From Algoriphagus faecimaris (lineage in GTDB: Bacteria; Bacteroidota; Bacteroidia; Cytophagales; Cyclobacteriaceae): a stretch of 64,000 nt of DNA. The stretch covers positions 62,001 through 126,000 of the forward strand of contig NZ_FNAC01000007.1 of assembly GCF_900101705.1 (NCBI RefSeq). The letters run 5' to 3'. This document shows positions 34,968-43,955 of this stretch, in pieces (positions within the stretch are counted from its first letter, which is position 1; every line of letters starts with the position of its first letter). The notes beneath the pieces were generated by a model. It had not been told where the DNA came from, made no database searches, and saw nothing but the letters and a program-made list of their open reading frames with translations. The translations under genes were made by a program, and so were the position numbers.

Positions 34968-36151
34968 TTTAACCTAGGAACATATTGAACAAAACCCTGA
35001 GAGACCAACATGGTCAGCAGTATGGTAGCTGGCAATCTGTGTCTCACCGCACCAAGAAGATGAAACTCAAAAAAGCTGGACATCGCCACATAAATCAAAA
35101 TAAAGGTAATCCATAGCCAATGATTTTTTATTGTATTAAGAGTAAGTAGCAATAAGAAAAGAACAAACAGAAGGTATAAGCCATCTGCAAAATAAGCAAG
35201 CTTGGTCCAAAATGGTATGAAAATCAATACCGGGAAGGGAGCGAGCAAAAACTGGAAAAAGAGACCTGGGAATGAAATAATCAAATCAAACCAAGAGGTC
35301 CATTCTACCTCGGGGTACGTCACACCAGTTTCAAAGTAATTCAATCGCTGCACATTTCTAAAAAGAGCTAGACTCTCGGGAGATATGGAGATTTTTAGAA
35401 GAGCCTGGGATATAAAATTGAGAGCAACAAAACCCAAAGGAATGAGAAGCAAAGAAATTACAATTTTGGTACTGTGCCTCCAATTGAGGCTGAAAAAATA
35501 CTTCGTGAGGATAATTATGAAGAAATACAATACCAATTGAATTCTTAGCATAGCAGCAAGGCATATCCCTAAGATTAGAAATAAATTAATCAGCTTAGGT
35601 TTTGATACACCATAAAAAAACAATCCCAAGGCCAAAGTGAAATAACTTTCTCGGAGCGGAGTAAATGAGTAAATAATAATAGAAGGCATCAAAAGCGAGA
35701 GAAGTAAGAAAAATCGCTGGCTCCAAACCTCCTTATTTTGATACATTTGATTGAAAGCGGCCAATATGAAAATCAATCCCGATTGGAATAAAAGGATATT
35801 AAAAAGAAAATAATTGAAAATGGATTTTAAGGATAGCCAATAAACAGGAATAGCCAAATACTTATAACCGATTCTGACGCCAATAGATTGATTGTCTGGG
35901 GTAACCCCCGTTTCCAAAATTCTCGTAAACAACCCTGTGTCAGGGAAAAAGGGGATCAGCTTGAAATTAAAATCTATCAAGCCAATAAGCATATAAAAAA
36001 GAAGTCCTCCGAAAAAATGAAACCGCAGAAATTTATCATCTGAAAGCAGAAGGGATTTAGCCAAGAAATAGAGAAAAAAGTAAACGCCAATGAAATAAAA
36101 GGGTAAACTCAAGAGGTCCCAAAATTCAATATTTTCGTAATAAGCTTTCAT
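34949..36151 (-). CDS. Polytopic membrane protein, candidate Wzy-type polymerase of module B
   Basis: This 400-residue protein starts at ATG 36151, directly abutting the TAA of the GT2 gene. It has about ten hydrophobic segments and a periplasmic-type loop after residue 260 (YFETGVTYPEVEWTSWFDL). TPLRESYFTLALGLFFYG holds an Arg in a membrane segment, as in several EpsG- and Wzy-like proteins. Wzy polymerases diverge so far that sequence alone rarely names them; the call rests on size, topology and position between GT2 genes. No other polymerase candidate exists in module B. Confidence 0.55.
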   Translation of the reverse strand: MKAYYENIEFWDLLSLPFYFIGVYFFLYFLAKSLLLSDDKFLRFHFFGGLLFYMLIGLIDFNFKLIPFFPDTGLFTRILETGVTPDNQSIGVRIGYKYLAIPVYWLSLKSIFNYFLFNILLFQSGLIFILAAFNQMYQNKEVWSQRFFLLLSLLMPSIIIYSFTPLRESYFTLALGLFFYGVSKPKLINLFLILGICLAAMLRIQLVLYFFIIILTKYFFSLNWRHSTKIVISLLLIPLGFVALNFISQALLKISISPESLALFRNVQRLNYFETGVTYPEVEWTSWFDLIISFPGLFFQFLLAPFPVLIFIPFWTKLAYFADGLYLLFVLFLLLLTLNTIKNHWLWITFILIYVAMSSFFEFHLLGAVRHRLPATILLTMLVSQGFVQYVPRLKWFFKY

Positions 36152-37135
36152 TTATTGCTTATTGATTGCCAAATGGAATTTATAGATGCCAAAGGCCAAT
36201 AGTTTTCTTGATCGTCGAGGTCTTTTCAAAACCTTTTCATGAAGAAAAATCATCAAAGAAACAGAAAAGGGTAATTGTAAATTTTTACAATCCGAAAAAT
36301 AAATTCCTTTAATCAATTTTAATTGTCGCCTATCAATCACTTCCTCAAATCTGAACATCAAGTAAAGAAATAAACTATAGGTCTTCGACAAACCATCGCA
36401 CCCAAGGATTACTTTGATTTTTTCTAAGAAAATAATTCCCTGATTCAGGATGAAAACCCTTTTATCAAGATCGATTTTAGTATGGAATGCTGATTTGCGA
36501 TAAAAAGAAGTAGGCAATGAGTGATCATCAATGAAAATTGTGGAATCCTTTTCAGCCAAAGCTCTGATATGTATTTCCACATCCTGAAAACGAAGAAGAC
36601 CTTCATCAAAGCCTCCAATTCTATTAAAAAAAGACTTTTTCCAAACCACACTACTAGTATGCCAGGGTATTTGATAACCTAAAAATAGATCTAATAGCTT
36701 TTCTTTTTCAATACCAATCACTGATTTGGAATAAAAGGGAGTGGTATCTTCAATGGTATCGACAAAACAGACTGTTTTAAATACCGCAAGTTCAGCCGCA
36801 TCCCTAGACTTATTGACTCTATGCTCTAGACAATTAGGAGCAATAAGATCATCCGCATCAAGAAATAAAAGGAGTTCGGCTCTTGCGTTTGAAACGCCAA
36901 AATTCCTACAGGAATTCGCACCTTTTGGGAGGTGATCTGGTCTACGAAGACTCTTAAATCTTTGGTCTATTAGCTGAAAAGAATCAGAAATCTTTACAGA
37001 ATCATCCTCAGAGCCATCATCGACTATAATGCACTCCCATTCTTGAAATGACTGAGAAGAAATCGACTGGAGCGTTTCTTCTAAATTTTTAGAATTGTTG
37101 TAGCATGGGACTACAACAGAAATTACTGGTTCAAT
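36152..37135 (-). CDS. GT2-family glycosyltransferase with apparent ATT start codon
   Basis: The frame is open from 37162 down to TAA at 36154-36152. The GT-A opening PVISVVVPCYNNSKNLEET and DDGSEDD, then the metal-binding LFLDADDLIAPN, lie upstream of the first conventional start, GTG 36721, which would remove the nucleotide-binding half. From the upstream TGA to 36721 there is no ATG, GTG or TTG. ATT 37135 gives a 327-residue protein whose start falls 3 residues before ISVVVP, just as in neighbouring GT2 genes, and overlaps the TGA of the Wzz-like gene. ATA 37144 is another option. The downstream part has GGFDEGLLRFQDVEIHIRA, the ED-type motif. The family is secure; the start is inferred. 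Confidence 0.75.
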   Translation of the reverse strand: MEPVISVVVPCYNNSKNLEETLQSISSQSFQEWECIIVDDGSEDDSVKISDSFQLIDQRFKSLRRPDHLPKGANSCRNFGVSNARAELLLFLDADDLIAPNCLEHRVNKSRDAAELAVFKTVCFVDTIEDTTPFYSKSVIGIEKEKLLDLFLGYQIPWHTSSVVWKKSFFNRIGGFDEGLLRFQDVEIHIRALAEKDSTIFIDDHSLPTSFYRKSAFHTKIDLDKRVFILNQGIIFLEKIKVILGCDGLSKTYSLFLYLMFRFEEVIDRRQLKLIKGIYFSDCKNLQLPFSVSLMIFLHEKVLKRPRRSRKLLAFGIYKFHLAINKQ

Positions 37136-38216
37136 TACTTTTATGAATTTGAAAGTATTGTCTCATATAGGACAAAAAGATCACAGCAAGGCCCAAGAAA
37201 AACCCAAAAATAATTGAAAATGCAATCGTAAGGGGAAGTTTAGGAGCGGTAGGCCTGTTTAAAATATAAGGAGGTTCAATTTCTGAGAAAATGGGTCTTA
37301 AGCTATTTAGTTTGATTTTTGCCAATTCAAGCTCTTGGGAAATAGTCCGGAATAAATCAAATTTCAGATTGCTTTCTGCGCTTAAATTTTGCTCACGCGC
37401 CCTCAAACTTTCCAAAACTACTCCTTGATTCTGTTCCTTAAATCTGGTGAGTAAATTTTGAGCAACTCTATAGTTTTGCTCTGCAATAGCATTTTGTCCT
37501 TCCAAATAACTTACCTGGTTGGATTGTTTTTCAAGAACATATCGACTTGTGTATTTCTCTAATAGCTCTCGAACCATTTTTGAAAATTGATAGGACAATT
37601 CTGCTTCGGGCATATCTGTACCTAAGGTCAACAGATTCCCCTCGGTAGTAATACTAATTCTTTTCCCAATCTGTCCCATGGCATAAAGCTCAAGTGGGGC
37701 ATATTTTCCTCTAATCGAATCTTCATTCAAAAGTGATTCATCAATTTGGGGTGTACCCTTAAGGATCGATAGAGGACTTTTTAAGAATTTAATAATTTCA
37801 TTTTCGGGTTTGGTTTCAACCAAATATTTAAATAATGAAAGGGAGTCAGGATAAATTTCACTCTTGACCTTGGTGAACATCAGCTCTTTAAGGAATGGTT
37901 TACTTTGAACAATCACCGGGTAGAGCTTTGGGTCCAAGAAAGCCTGATCTGAATTAGCAGAACCAATATTAACACCTGACATTTGCGCCAAAGCGCCCAA
38001 ACCGCCGGAATTTCCACTTTGCACATTGCTTTCCACTAGCAATACAGTATTGAGTTGGTAAGAATTCGGAGACGCTGCATAAAAGCCCAAACCAAAGATT
38101 AGTACTATACTGATAGTGATCAAAAGTAGATAAAGCCTAAACCTCAATAATCTCAACAAGTTGATGAAGCTAAACTGGTTTCTTTCTAGTATTTGTTTTG
38201 TTTTCTGCGAGGTCAT
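37131..38216 (-). CDS. wzz: Wzz-like chain-length determinant without kinase domain
   Basis: This 361-residue protein has a cytoplasmic N-terminus, a membrane helix at about 27-48 (LYLLLITISIVLIFGLGFY), a periplasmic coiled-coil-rich section and a second helix near 328-348 preceded by the family Pro-rich stretch NRPTAPKLPLTI. The length fits Wzz/PCP proteins that lack a BY-kinase. Module A's Wzc has one, so the kinase may be shared. It lies 18 bases downstream of the GT2 gene at 38235, and its stop TGA overlaps the ATT start of the next gene. Confidence 0.85.
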   Translation of the reverse strand: MTSQKTKQILERNQFSFINLLRLLRFRLYLLLITISIVLIFGLGFYAASPNSYQLNTVLLVESNVQSGNSGGLGALAQMSGVNIGSANSDQAFLDPKLYPVIVQSKPFLKELMFTKVKSEIYPDSLSLFKYLVETKPENEIIKFLKSPLSILKGTPQIDESLLNEDSIRGKYAPLELYAMGQIGKRISITTEGNLLTLGTDMPEAELSYQFSKMVRELLEKYTSRYVLEKQSNQVSYLEGQNAIAEQNYRVAQNLLTRFKEQNQGVVLESLRAREQNLSAESNLKFDLFRTISQELELAKIKLNSLRPIFSEIEPPYILNRPTAPKLPLTIAFSIIFGFFLGLAVIFLSYMRQYFQIHKSN

Positions 38217-38234
38217 GGATTAAGAGAAGCTTAT

Positions 38235-39101
38235 TTACTGTCTTTGAGCTGCTTTACCTTTATGGGCTAGTAGAAACATTTCTTTGATTCCAATCCACTC
38301 AAGATACCAAACTGCGAAAAATAATTTGATCTTATCAACTAAGTAAAGGTCTTTTCTGAATAAAAGAGAAATTCGCGGACGAAGCATGTTGAGGGTAAAA
38401 GTAAATTTTTGCCAAACTGAATAATTTTCAAAAAATCTATAAAACATTCCACCGGAAGTTCTTTTCTTCTTTGAAATCAGATCTCTAAACCTTTTTCTGG
38501 CAGGGTGGTATACCAAAGCATCTTCCCCGTATTTCATTTTAAAACCCAATGCGCTAGCCTTTTGGGTCCATTCAAAATCACCACCTGACATTAGATTTTC
38601 GGAAAAGTCTCCTACCTTCTCAATTACTTCTTTTTTGACGAATAGATTGGCTGTAATACTTTGTCCTCTTTCTTCTACATTCCTTTTTTGATTAAAATTA
38701 AATGTTTGTTCAAAAAGAAAAGTAAGTTCGTCACCATCTTCTTCTTTGAAAAATTCGACTTTCCCACCAACCAAGTCAAAGCCGTTTTGGATATAATCAA
38801 ATCCTTGTTTCAACCAATCTTTATCTGGAATACAATCTGAATCGGTAAAAGCTATTAGCTTCCCTTCAGCAACAGCCATTCCCAGATTTCTGGCCGAATA
38901 AGAACCCGCACGTTTTTGAGTGAGAATTTTAGCATTTTCCGGAAGAGCCAAAAAGTTTGGCTTAGGGTCTTTCGGATCATTATTGACAACTAGGATTTCA
39001 AAGTTACAATTAGAAAGACTTTGGTTTTGAAGACTTTGCAGACACTTGGCAAGCAAATCCCAACTTCTATATGTAGGGATAATAATTGAAATTAACAGCA
39101 C
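38235..39101 (-). CDS. GT2-family glycosyltransferase (paralogue of 32584-33444)
   Basis: This 288-residue protein starts at GTG 39101 (LLISIIIPTYRSWDLLA). It carries ILVVNNDPKDP, AGSYSARNLGMAVAEG, the metal-binding TDSDCIPDKDW near residue 90, and SGGDFEWTQKASA. The C-terminal section has hydrophobic residues that could contact the membrane. It is the first gene after the 328-base gap at 39102-39429 and may head its own transcript. Its sequence relation to 32584-33444 shows duplication within the locus; donors may differ. Confidence 0.88.
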   Translation of the reverse strand: MLLISIIIPTYRSWDLLAKCLQSLQNQSLSNCNFEILVVNNDPKDPKPNFLALPENAKILTQKRAGSYSARNLGMAVAEGKLIAFTDSDCIPDKDWLKQGFDYIQNGFDLVGGKVEFFKEEDGDELTFLFEQTFNFNQKRNVEERGQSITANLFVKKEVIEKVGDFSENLMSGGDFEWTQKASALGFKMKYGEDALVYHPARKRFRDLISKKKRTSGGMFYRFFENYSVWQKFTFTLNMLRPRISLLFRKDLYLVDKIKLFFAVWYLEWIGIKEMFLLAHKGKAAQRQ

Positions 39102-39429
39102 AATTAATTTGAAAATATATACACTGATCCAAAGAATAACATTTTCTTATGAATATTGGAATTTGAGTCAATTCAAGGATTAAATCTCAAAGAATTAGGT
39201 TAAATAAATAGCTGCCAGATTTTGAATTTCAAAACTCATTTAAAATGGATACGGGTATGAAACCAAGTAAAATGATAATTATTAATAAGCCAACTCTATA
39301 ATTTTCAGATCTCCTGAATTCCCATAAGCTGTCAATCAAAAGCAGGGGCAATACCCCATATTTAAGTTTCTATGATTCAAATTCCGATCATTTGAATATC
39401 CAATAACTAACAATGTTAATGAATAAATA
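39102..39429. other. Intergenic gap inside module B
   Basis: This AT-rich 328-base stretch holds no ORF I can support on either strand. Two small inverted repeats are present: ATTCAAA/TTTGAAT (39375-39397) 30-odd bases after the upstream gene, and GGGG-N5-CCCC (39345-39357), followed on the minus strand by TGCTTTTG. Either could slow transcription, but neither has a good T-run. No full TAnnTTTG promoter was found before the GT2 gene at 39101. It may be the seam of an acquired block. Confidence 0.4.
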
Positions 39430-40839
39430 TTAGAGAAGCAGATCTAAAACGTAATCTAAGTTATTAGACTGTATTTTTCTCTTTTTACCTAAATTTCTTT
39501 GTATTGCTGATAACAATTTTTGAGTATTGGAATCGATTTCCCCTTCTGCCAACCCATTATTAATTAGATACTCATAAGTAATTTCACCATTTTTTTCAAG
39601 GATGATACTAAAAGTACCTAAATCAGCTGCCTCTGCAATACAACCCGAAAATTTAGATATGTGTAAATCTACCTCTTTTAAAAGAATTGGCAAAGGTGTT
39701 TGATTAGCTTTTTCCCAAAGCGAGTCATCATAAACATTCAAGGCTTTTAGTCGAGAAATTATTTGGTTTCTGGTCGAGTAACCTATCCTAGGATGCAAGC
39801 GAAAAAGCCAAGCTATTTCCCTTTTGCTTTGAGATATTGCCTCATAAATATATTCATCAATGGGCGAATTTACTGGCTGAAGAGTGAGTAATACTGAAGG
39901 CTGATTGAGACGTGAATAAAAAGTTGAATGGTTCAAAAAGTAATGCCAGGGGTTTCCCCCATTTAATGTTTTTAAATTAGGATACTTCAGGTTTTTTGTC
40001 AAAAGAGATTCAGTTTGAGCATCCCAAAGCCAAAATAAATTAGGAAGGATAAAATAGTCACCTTTAAATCCAGAATATGCCGGATGGTAAACTCCTTGAC
40101 TACCATGCTGAATATCAATGCATTCTATCCCTTTGTGTCGAGCGGAAATCAATAAGCCGAAGCATGGAATATTATAATAGGATAATAAGAAAACTTTCTT
40201 AGGATGGGTTTGATCCAATACCCAGTCAAATGTTTTTTTCCACCAAAATACTTTATTCAAAGTCACCTCAATTTCTGAGCGGGTAGAAAAATCAGGAAAG
40301 TTAATTTTATCTTCTACGAAAGAAACAAAGCCATCAATCCCATCCCAATTTGAAAAATCAACTTCATTTTTTTCATATAAACTCTCAAAGTGATGATAAA
40401 TAAACTGAATATTGAGCCCTCGATTTCTATAGGTTTTTTCCTCAGTATATTTTCCGTACTCTAAAAAAAGAATCTTCTTATTTTTATTGATGAAATAATC
40501 CCCAATAGGGTCATAAAATTTATTAAACGATTCGCCTTTAAAATTTTCTCTAAAATTACTCCCACTAAAGAACAGAAAATCAGTCGAATTCAGTTTTAAT
40601 TTTTGAAATTTGAAAGAATTGATCTTTCTTTTCAGAAAGTTTTTGAAAGCATAAAAAATAAGTAATAGCCGCGAAACTTCCTTTGGCTTAACTGAAATCC
40701 CCCAAAATATTCTTAAAAACAGAGTACTTTTCAGGATCGGCCAGACCTTTACATCGTTATATTCCCAATTTTCGGTAGCATTATTCTCTTCAAACCTATT
40801 TAAAAACTCTATGATTTCTTTTCTCTCTTTAAAATCCAT
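39430..40839 (-). CDS. Polysaccharide-locus protein, GT-B-like, unclassified
   Basis: This 469-residue soluble protein has no signal peptide. It holds SYYNIPCFGLLISARHKG followed by CIDIQHGSQGVYHPAY, and then LKTLNGGNPWHYF. An I-Q-H-G motif followed by a Tyr/His-rich loop is seen in capsule KpsC/S-like and CDP-glycerol transferase-like enzymes of surface glycan loci. LHISKFSGCIAEAADLG near the end resembles the donor-binding loop of such GT-B folds. The N-terminal 100 residues are rich in Lys and aromatics. It shares one base with the flippase gene at 40839. A glycosyl- or phospho-transferase is plausible. Confidence 0.5.
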   Translation of the reverse strand: MDFKERKEIIEFLNRFEENNATENWEYNDVKVWPILKSTLFLRIFWGISVKPKEVSRLLLIFYAFKNFLKRKINSFKFQKLKLNSTDFLFFSGSNFRENFKGESFNKFYDPIGDYFINKNKKILFLEYGKYTEEKTYRNRGLNIQFIYHHFESLYEKNEVDFSNWDGIDGFVSFVEDKINFPDFSTRSEIEVTLNKVFWWKKTFDWVLDQTHPKKVFLLSYYNIPCFGLLISARHKGIECIDIQHGSQGVYHPAYSGFKGDYFILPNLFWLWDAQTESLLTKNLKYPNLKTLNGGNPWHYFLNHSTFYSRLNQPSVLLTLQPVNSPIDEYIYEAISQSKREIAWLFRLHPRIGYSTRNQIISRLKALNVYDDSLWEKANQTPLPILLKEVDLHISKFSGCIAEAADLGTFSIILEKNGEITYEYLINNGLAEGEIDSNTQKLLSAIQRNLGKKRKIQSNNLDYVLDLLL

Positions 40840-42242
40840 TATCCAAACTTCTTTTTGAATAAAAATCCTAATCTCATTGCCATAAGTAACGCAATAATTG
40901 AAACGATTAGTTTTATTTCTTCATCAACTTCGACCAAGTAGTAGGCTAGAATCGTCAGAAGAAGGGTTAGAACCAACCATTTAATTGGATGATAATTAAC
41001 ATAATTTAACTTTTTAACAGAGGGAATAAAATACCCTGCATAGCCCATAAACAACAATGAAACGAAGGTAGTATAAGCTGCAATTTCAAACCCAAAAAAG
41101 GGGATTAGGATAATATTTGAAACCACATTAATCAAACCAGCTATAAAAGTAACCTTCCATATCACATGGGTTTTTTCAAGGTAAAACAATTTGTTATTTG
41201 CCCCCAAATACATGGGTCTGTAATTGTATCCCATTATAATAATTATTCCCAAACCATACATTTGAGAAAGCGTCTCATTTCTGATGAGAAAGGAAAAAAC
41301 CTCCTTAGACCAAATTGAAATTAAAAAAGTCAATACCAAAAATCCGATCTGCAACAGAAATACCAAATTCCTAGCCTCCAGATCCTTTCCCTTTTTGTAT
41401 GCTTTCATCATCATAGGACCTACGGCTAGTCCAGCTGCATTTCCTAACTGCTGAATCATGTTTCCTATCGTATAGGCAGCACTGTATTTCCCCACATTAT
41501 TGGTACTCACTCCTACCAAATCCATTACCATTTTATCAGAGGAGTTCAATAAATAACCTGAGTAATAATGAGGAACAGTTGGTAGACTCACCTTTAAAAA
41601 TCGCCTGATTGATCGCCATTTGAAATTAAAAATTGGAGTCAGATTTAATTGGAAGTTGACAGGATAATAGTAGGAAGCATTGGAGAGTACAGTCGATATA
41701 AAAGTCGACCAGAACCAGCCCATATACCCCAGTTTCAAATACGAGATAAAAAACAAATTGAGGAGGACGCTTACTATTCCGAAAATCGCCGTCCTAGTTG
41801 CAATTTGAATAGGTTGCTGTTTAAGTTGAAAATAGGTACTCCCTATGGTAGCAACCGGTCCAAAAAGGACAAGTGGAGCGACATTGATTAAAATGATCCA
41901 CCATCTATTAACTTCGGCAACTTCAGGAATAACCAAATAGATCAATAGGGATAAGATAAAGGCATAAAAAAAATTCCAAAAAGTCAAAAAACCATAGATT
42001 TGTCTCCAAGCCCATTTAAATTGTGAAGGTGATTTGTAATACGAATTCACTAAAATAATCCGAAGTCCTAGAAATGATAATACTGAAATTGCTGCAGTAT
42101 AGGCCGTCAGTAATCCTGCAACTCCAAAATCCAATTCCGTTAAATCTTGGGTAATGATTGGCAAGACAAAAAATTGAGCAATTTTTGGGACTTGGGGAGC
42201 CAATCCATAAATTGCCGTATGGCTAAAAAGTTTTTTAATCAT
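40839..42242 (-). CDS. wzx: Wzx-like polysaccharide flippase (MOP superfamily)
   Basis: This 467-residue protein has about 12-14 membrane helices with no large soluble domain. It opens with the family pattern SHTAIYGLAPQVPKIAQFFVLPI, and LLNSSDKMVMDLVGVSTNNVG with KYSAAYTIG is a common MOP/Wzx stretch. Wzx proteins flip undecaprenyl-linked repeat units across the inner membrane. It overlaps the LegF gene by 8 bases, linking it to nonulosonic-acid supply. It would be the flippase of module B, in contrast to the ABC exporter of module A. Confidence 0.88.
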   Translation of the reverse strand: MIKKLFSHTAIYGLAPQVPKIAQFFVLPIITQDLTELDFGVAGLLTAYTAAISVLSFLGLRIILVNSYYKSPSQFKWAWRQIYGFLTFWNFFYAFILSLLIYLVIPEVAEVNRWWIILINVAPLVLFGPVATIGSTYFQLKQQPIQIATRTAIFGIVSVLLNLFFISYLKLGYMGWFWSTFISTVLSNASYYYPVNFQLNLTPIFNFKWRSIRRFLKVSLPTVPHYYSGYLLNSSDKMVMDLVGVSTNNVGKYSAAYTIGNMIQQLGNAAGLAVGPMMMKAYKKGKDLEARNLVFLLQIGFLVLTFLISIWSKEVFSFLIRNETLSQMYGLGIIIIMGYNYRPMYLGANNKLFYLEKTHVIWKVTFIAGLINVVSNIILIPFFGFEIAAYTTFVSLLFMGYAGYFIPSVKKLNYVNYHPIKWLVLTLLLTILAYYLVEVDEEIKLIVSIIALLMAMRLGFLFKKKFG

Positions 42243-42909
42243 TAAAAAGCAATTCTGCTAACAACCAATCTCGATGGTTATCAATGTCATGCGAACTCAA
42301 CTCATCCATTTCATACTTCCTTACCTTTTTAAATTCATGGATAGGCTTTTCTTTTAAGGTTTCGCATTTGATGATATATATCGCTCCGTTTAGCTCATAT
42401 ACCTTGGGACAATCTTGTCTTCTAATAAAATTACCCTCTTTGGATTTCACTAACCAACCCTGCTCATTCACTTCCCTCAAGACAAAGTAGGGGTTTGAAG
42501 TTGTTTCTTTGACCGATACGACCATTTCACAAGAGTTATCAAATAATTGGAGTGCCTCTTTAATATGCTTTCCTGTCCTAAATGGTGAGGTTGGCTGCAG
42601 AAGAACCAGGTTATCAGGAAAATAGCCTAAATTTTCGTAAAACTGGAGTGCATGAATCAAAACTTCATGGATTCCTATTTCATCTGTGGCCAAAGATGCC
42701 GGCCGGAGAAAAGGAACAGATAAACCCATCGATTCGGCTACCTCTTTTATTTCTTCATCATCGGTTGAAATACAGATAACCGAATCTTCAAAAACTTCCC
42801 TTGCGGCCTCTATTGTATAGTGTATCAAAGGCTTCCCGCCAAGTAGTTTAATGTTTTTCCTTGGCACTCCCTTTGAACCACCTCTAGCCGGAATAACTAC
42901 TAAGGGCAT
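42235..42909 (-). CDS. legF: CMP-nonulosonate cytidylyltransferase (NeuA/LegF type)
   Basis: ATG 42909 (MPLVVIPARGGSKGVPRKN) is preferred over TTG 42912 and overlaps the preceding stop by one base. The 224-residue enzyme has the CTP-binding signature ARGGSKG-PRKN at about residues 7-18, CISTDDEEI, LLQPTSPFR and ELNGAIY, all as in NeuA/PseF/LegF. It transfers CMP to a nonulosonic acid. The neighbouring LegG and LegI genes make CMP-legionaminate the best reading; CMP-sialate or CMP-pseudaminate cannot be excluded by this protein alone. Confidence 0.88.
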   Translation of the reverse strand: MPLVVIPARGGSKGVPRKNIKLLGGKPLIHYTIEAAREVFEDSVICISTDDEEIKEVAESMGLSVPFLRPASLATDEIGIHEVLIHALQFYENLGYFPDNLVLLQPTSPFRTGKHIKEALQLFDNSCEMVVSVKETTSNPYFVLREVNEQGWLVKSKEGNFIRRQDCPKVYELNGAIYIIKCETLKEKPIHEFKKVRKYEMDELSSHDIDNHRDWLLAELLFND

Positions 42910-43955
42910 CAAAACTTGATTTGCTTTAGGTCCTTTTGAGCTTTATTGTAATCTTCATGCTTTCCAATGTCTAACCAATAGCCTAACAAGGGATAAGCCA
43001 CAACTTTTTTACCTTGAGCAATCAATAACTCCATCAAATCAGTCGCATTAAAGTGACTTGATTTTGGAAGATGATCAATCACTTCTTTCTTCATCAAATA
43101 AATACCAGCATTGGAATAATGGGTGTAAGTAGGTTTTTCCTTAAGGCCTGTAACTTTTTTTTCTTCCGTTTCCATTACCGCATAGGGAATATTAACTTGG
43201 TAGGGTATGCAGGCTACAGCCAAATCAGCCTCTTCTTTTTGGAAAAACAAAAAGAAATCTTCAAAATCAATAGTGGTCAATAAATCTGAATTCATCATCA
43301 AAATATGATCATGGACGAAATCATCAATTAAGCCGAGAGCACCTGCTGTTCCTAATGGCTCTTTCTCCCATACGTATTTTACACGAATACCCTTGTCAGA
43401 CCCATCCCCAAAATATTCTTCTAGCTGTTTTCCTAAATACCTGACAGATAACCAAATATCATCTATTCCAAAAGCAGCCAATCGATCAATATTATACTCA
43501 ATAATTGGTTTATCGCCTATTTTCAGAAGAGGCTTGGGTGTGGTATCCGTCAGTGGTTTTAAGCGTTCTCCCCTTCCCCCTGCCATAATCAAAGCATCAA
43601 CAGGTAAATAAGATTTTTGATGTTTGAAATTGATCACACTGATGATCTGCATCTGCGGATTTACCACTGGAAAGACAGAAAAATGCTTTTTCCTTAACTC
43701 TATAATCTCATTTAAATCATACTTTCCTTGTTGGATATATTTTGGATTGGGTTGAATAAACTCTGATAAGTGATTTTCAAATCCTAATCCTTTGATGAAT
43801 CCTCTTCTCAAATCTCCATCTGTCAAGGAACCTAATAGTCTATTGTCTTGGTCTACTAAAAACAAGATCGCATCAGAAGCTAAAGTATCCAGTTGCTTTA
43901 AGACTTCCCGGACAGGCGAGTTGATATCAGCAATATGCCTATGAAAAGTTTGCAT
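42909..43955 (-). CDS. ptmE: CBS-domain sugar-1-phosphate nucleotidyltransferase (PtmE type)
   Basis: This 348-residue protein has two CBS motifs at about residues 10-110 (AILFLVDQDNRLLGSLTDGD and HFSVFPVVN) followed by a nucleotidyltransferase domain with ALIMAGGRGERLKPLT and TPKPLLKIGDKPI. The C. jejuni homologue PtmE is a glucosamine-1-phosphate guanylyltransferase that opens the GDP route to legionaminic acid. Its place between LegF and LegG supports that role. The CBS pair may sense a nucleotide. It overlaps the LegG gene by 17 bases. The exact nucleotide (GTP, UTP or CTP) is inferred, not seen. Confidence 0.8.
   Translation of the reverse strand: MQTFHRHIADINSPVREVLKQLDTLASDAILFLVDQDNRLLGSLTDGDLRRGFIKGLGFENHLSEFIQPNPKYIQQGKYDLNEIIELRKKHFSVFPVVNPQMQIISVINFKHQKSYLPVDALIMAGGRGERLKPLTDTTPKPLLKIGDKPIIEYNIDRLAAFGIDDIWLSVRYLGKQLEEYFGDGSDKGIRVKYVWEKEPLGTAGALGLIDDFVHDHILMMNSDLLTTIDFEDFFLFFQKEEADLAVACIPYQVNIPYAVMETEEKKVTGLKEKPTYTHYSNAGIYLMKKEVIDHLPKSSHFNATDLMELLIAQGKKVVAYPLLGYWLDIGKHEDYNKAQKDLKQIKF

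Noticed and set aside
36152..36721. A 189-residue protein starting at GTG 36721
   Set aside because: It would begin inside a GT2 fold and lose the nucleotide-binding half, while the frame upstream encodes that half without a stop.
39375..39397. ATTCAAA/TTTGAAT inverted repeat after the gene at 39430
   Set aside because: It is a 7-bp AT-rich stem without a T-run; a terminator call is not supported.
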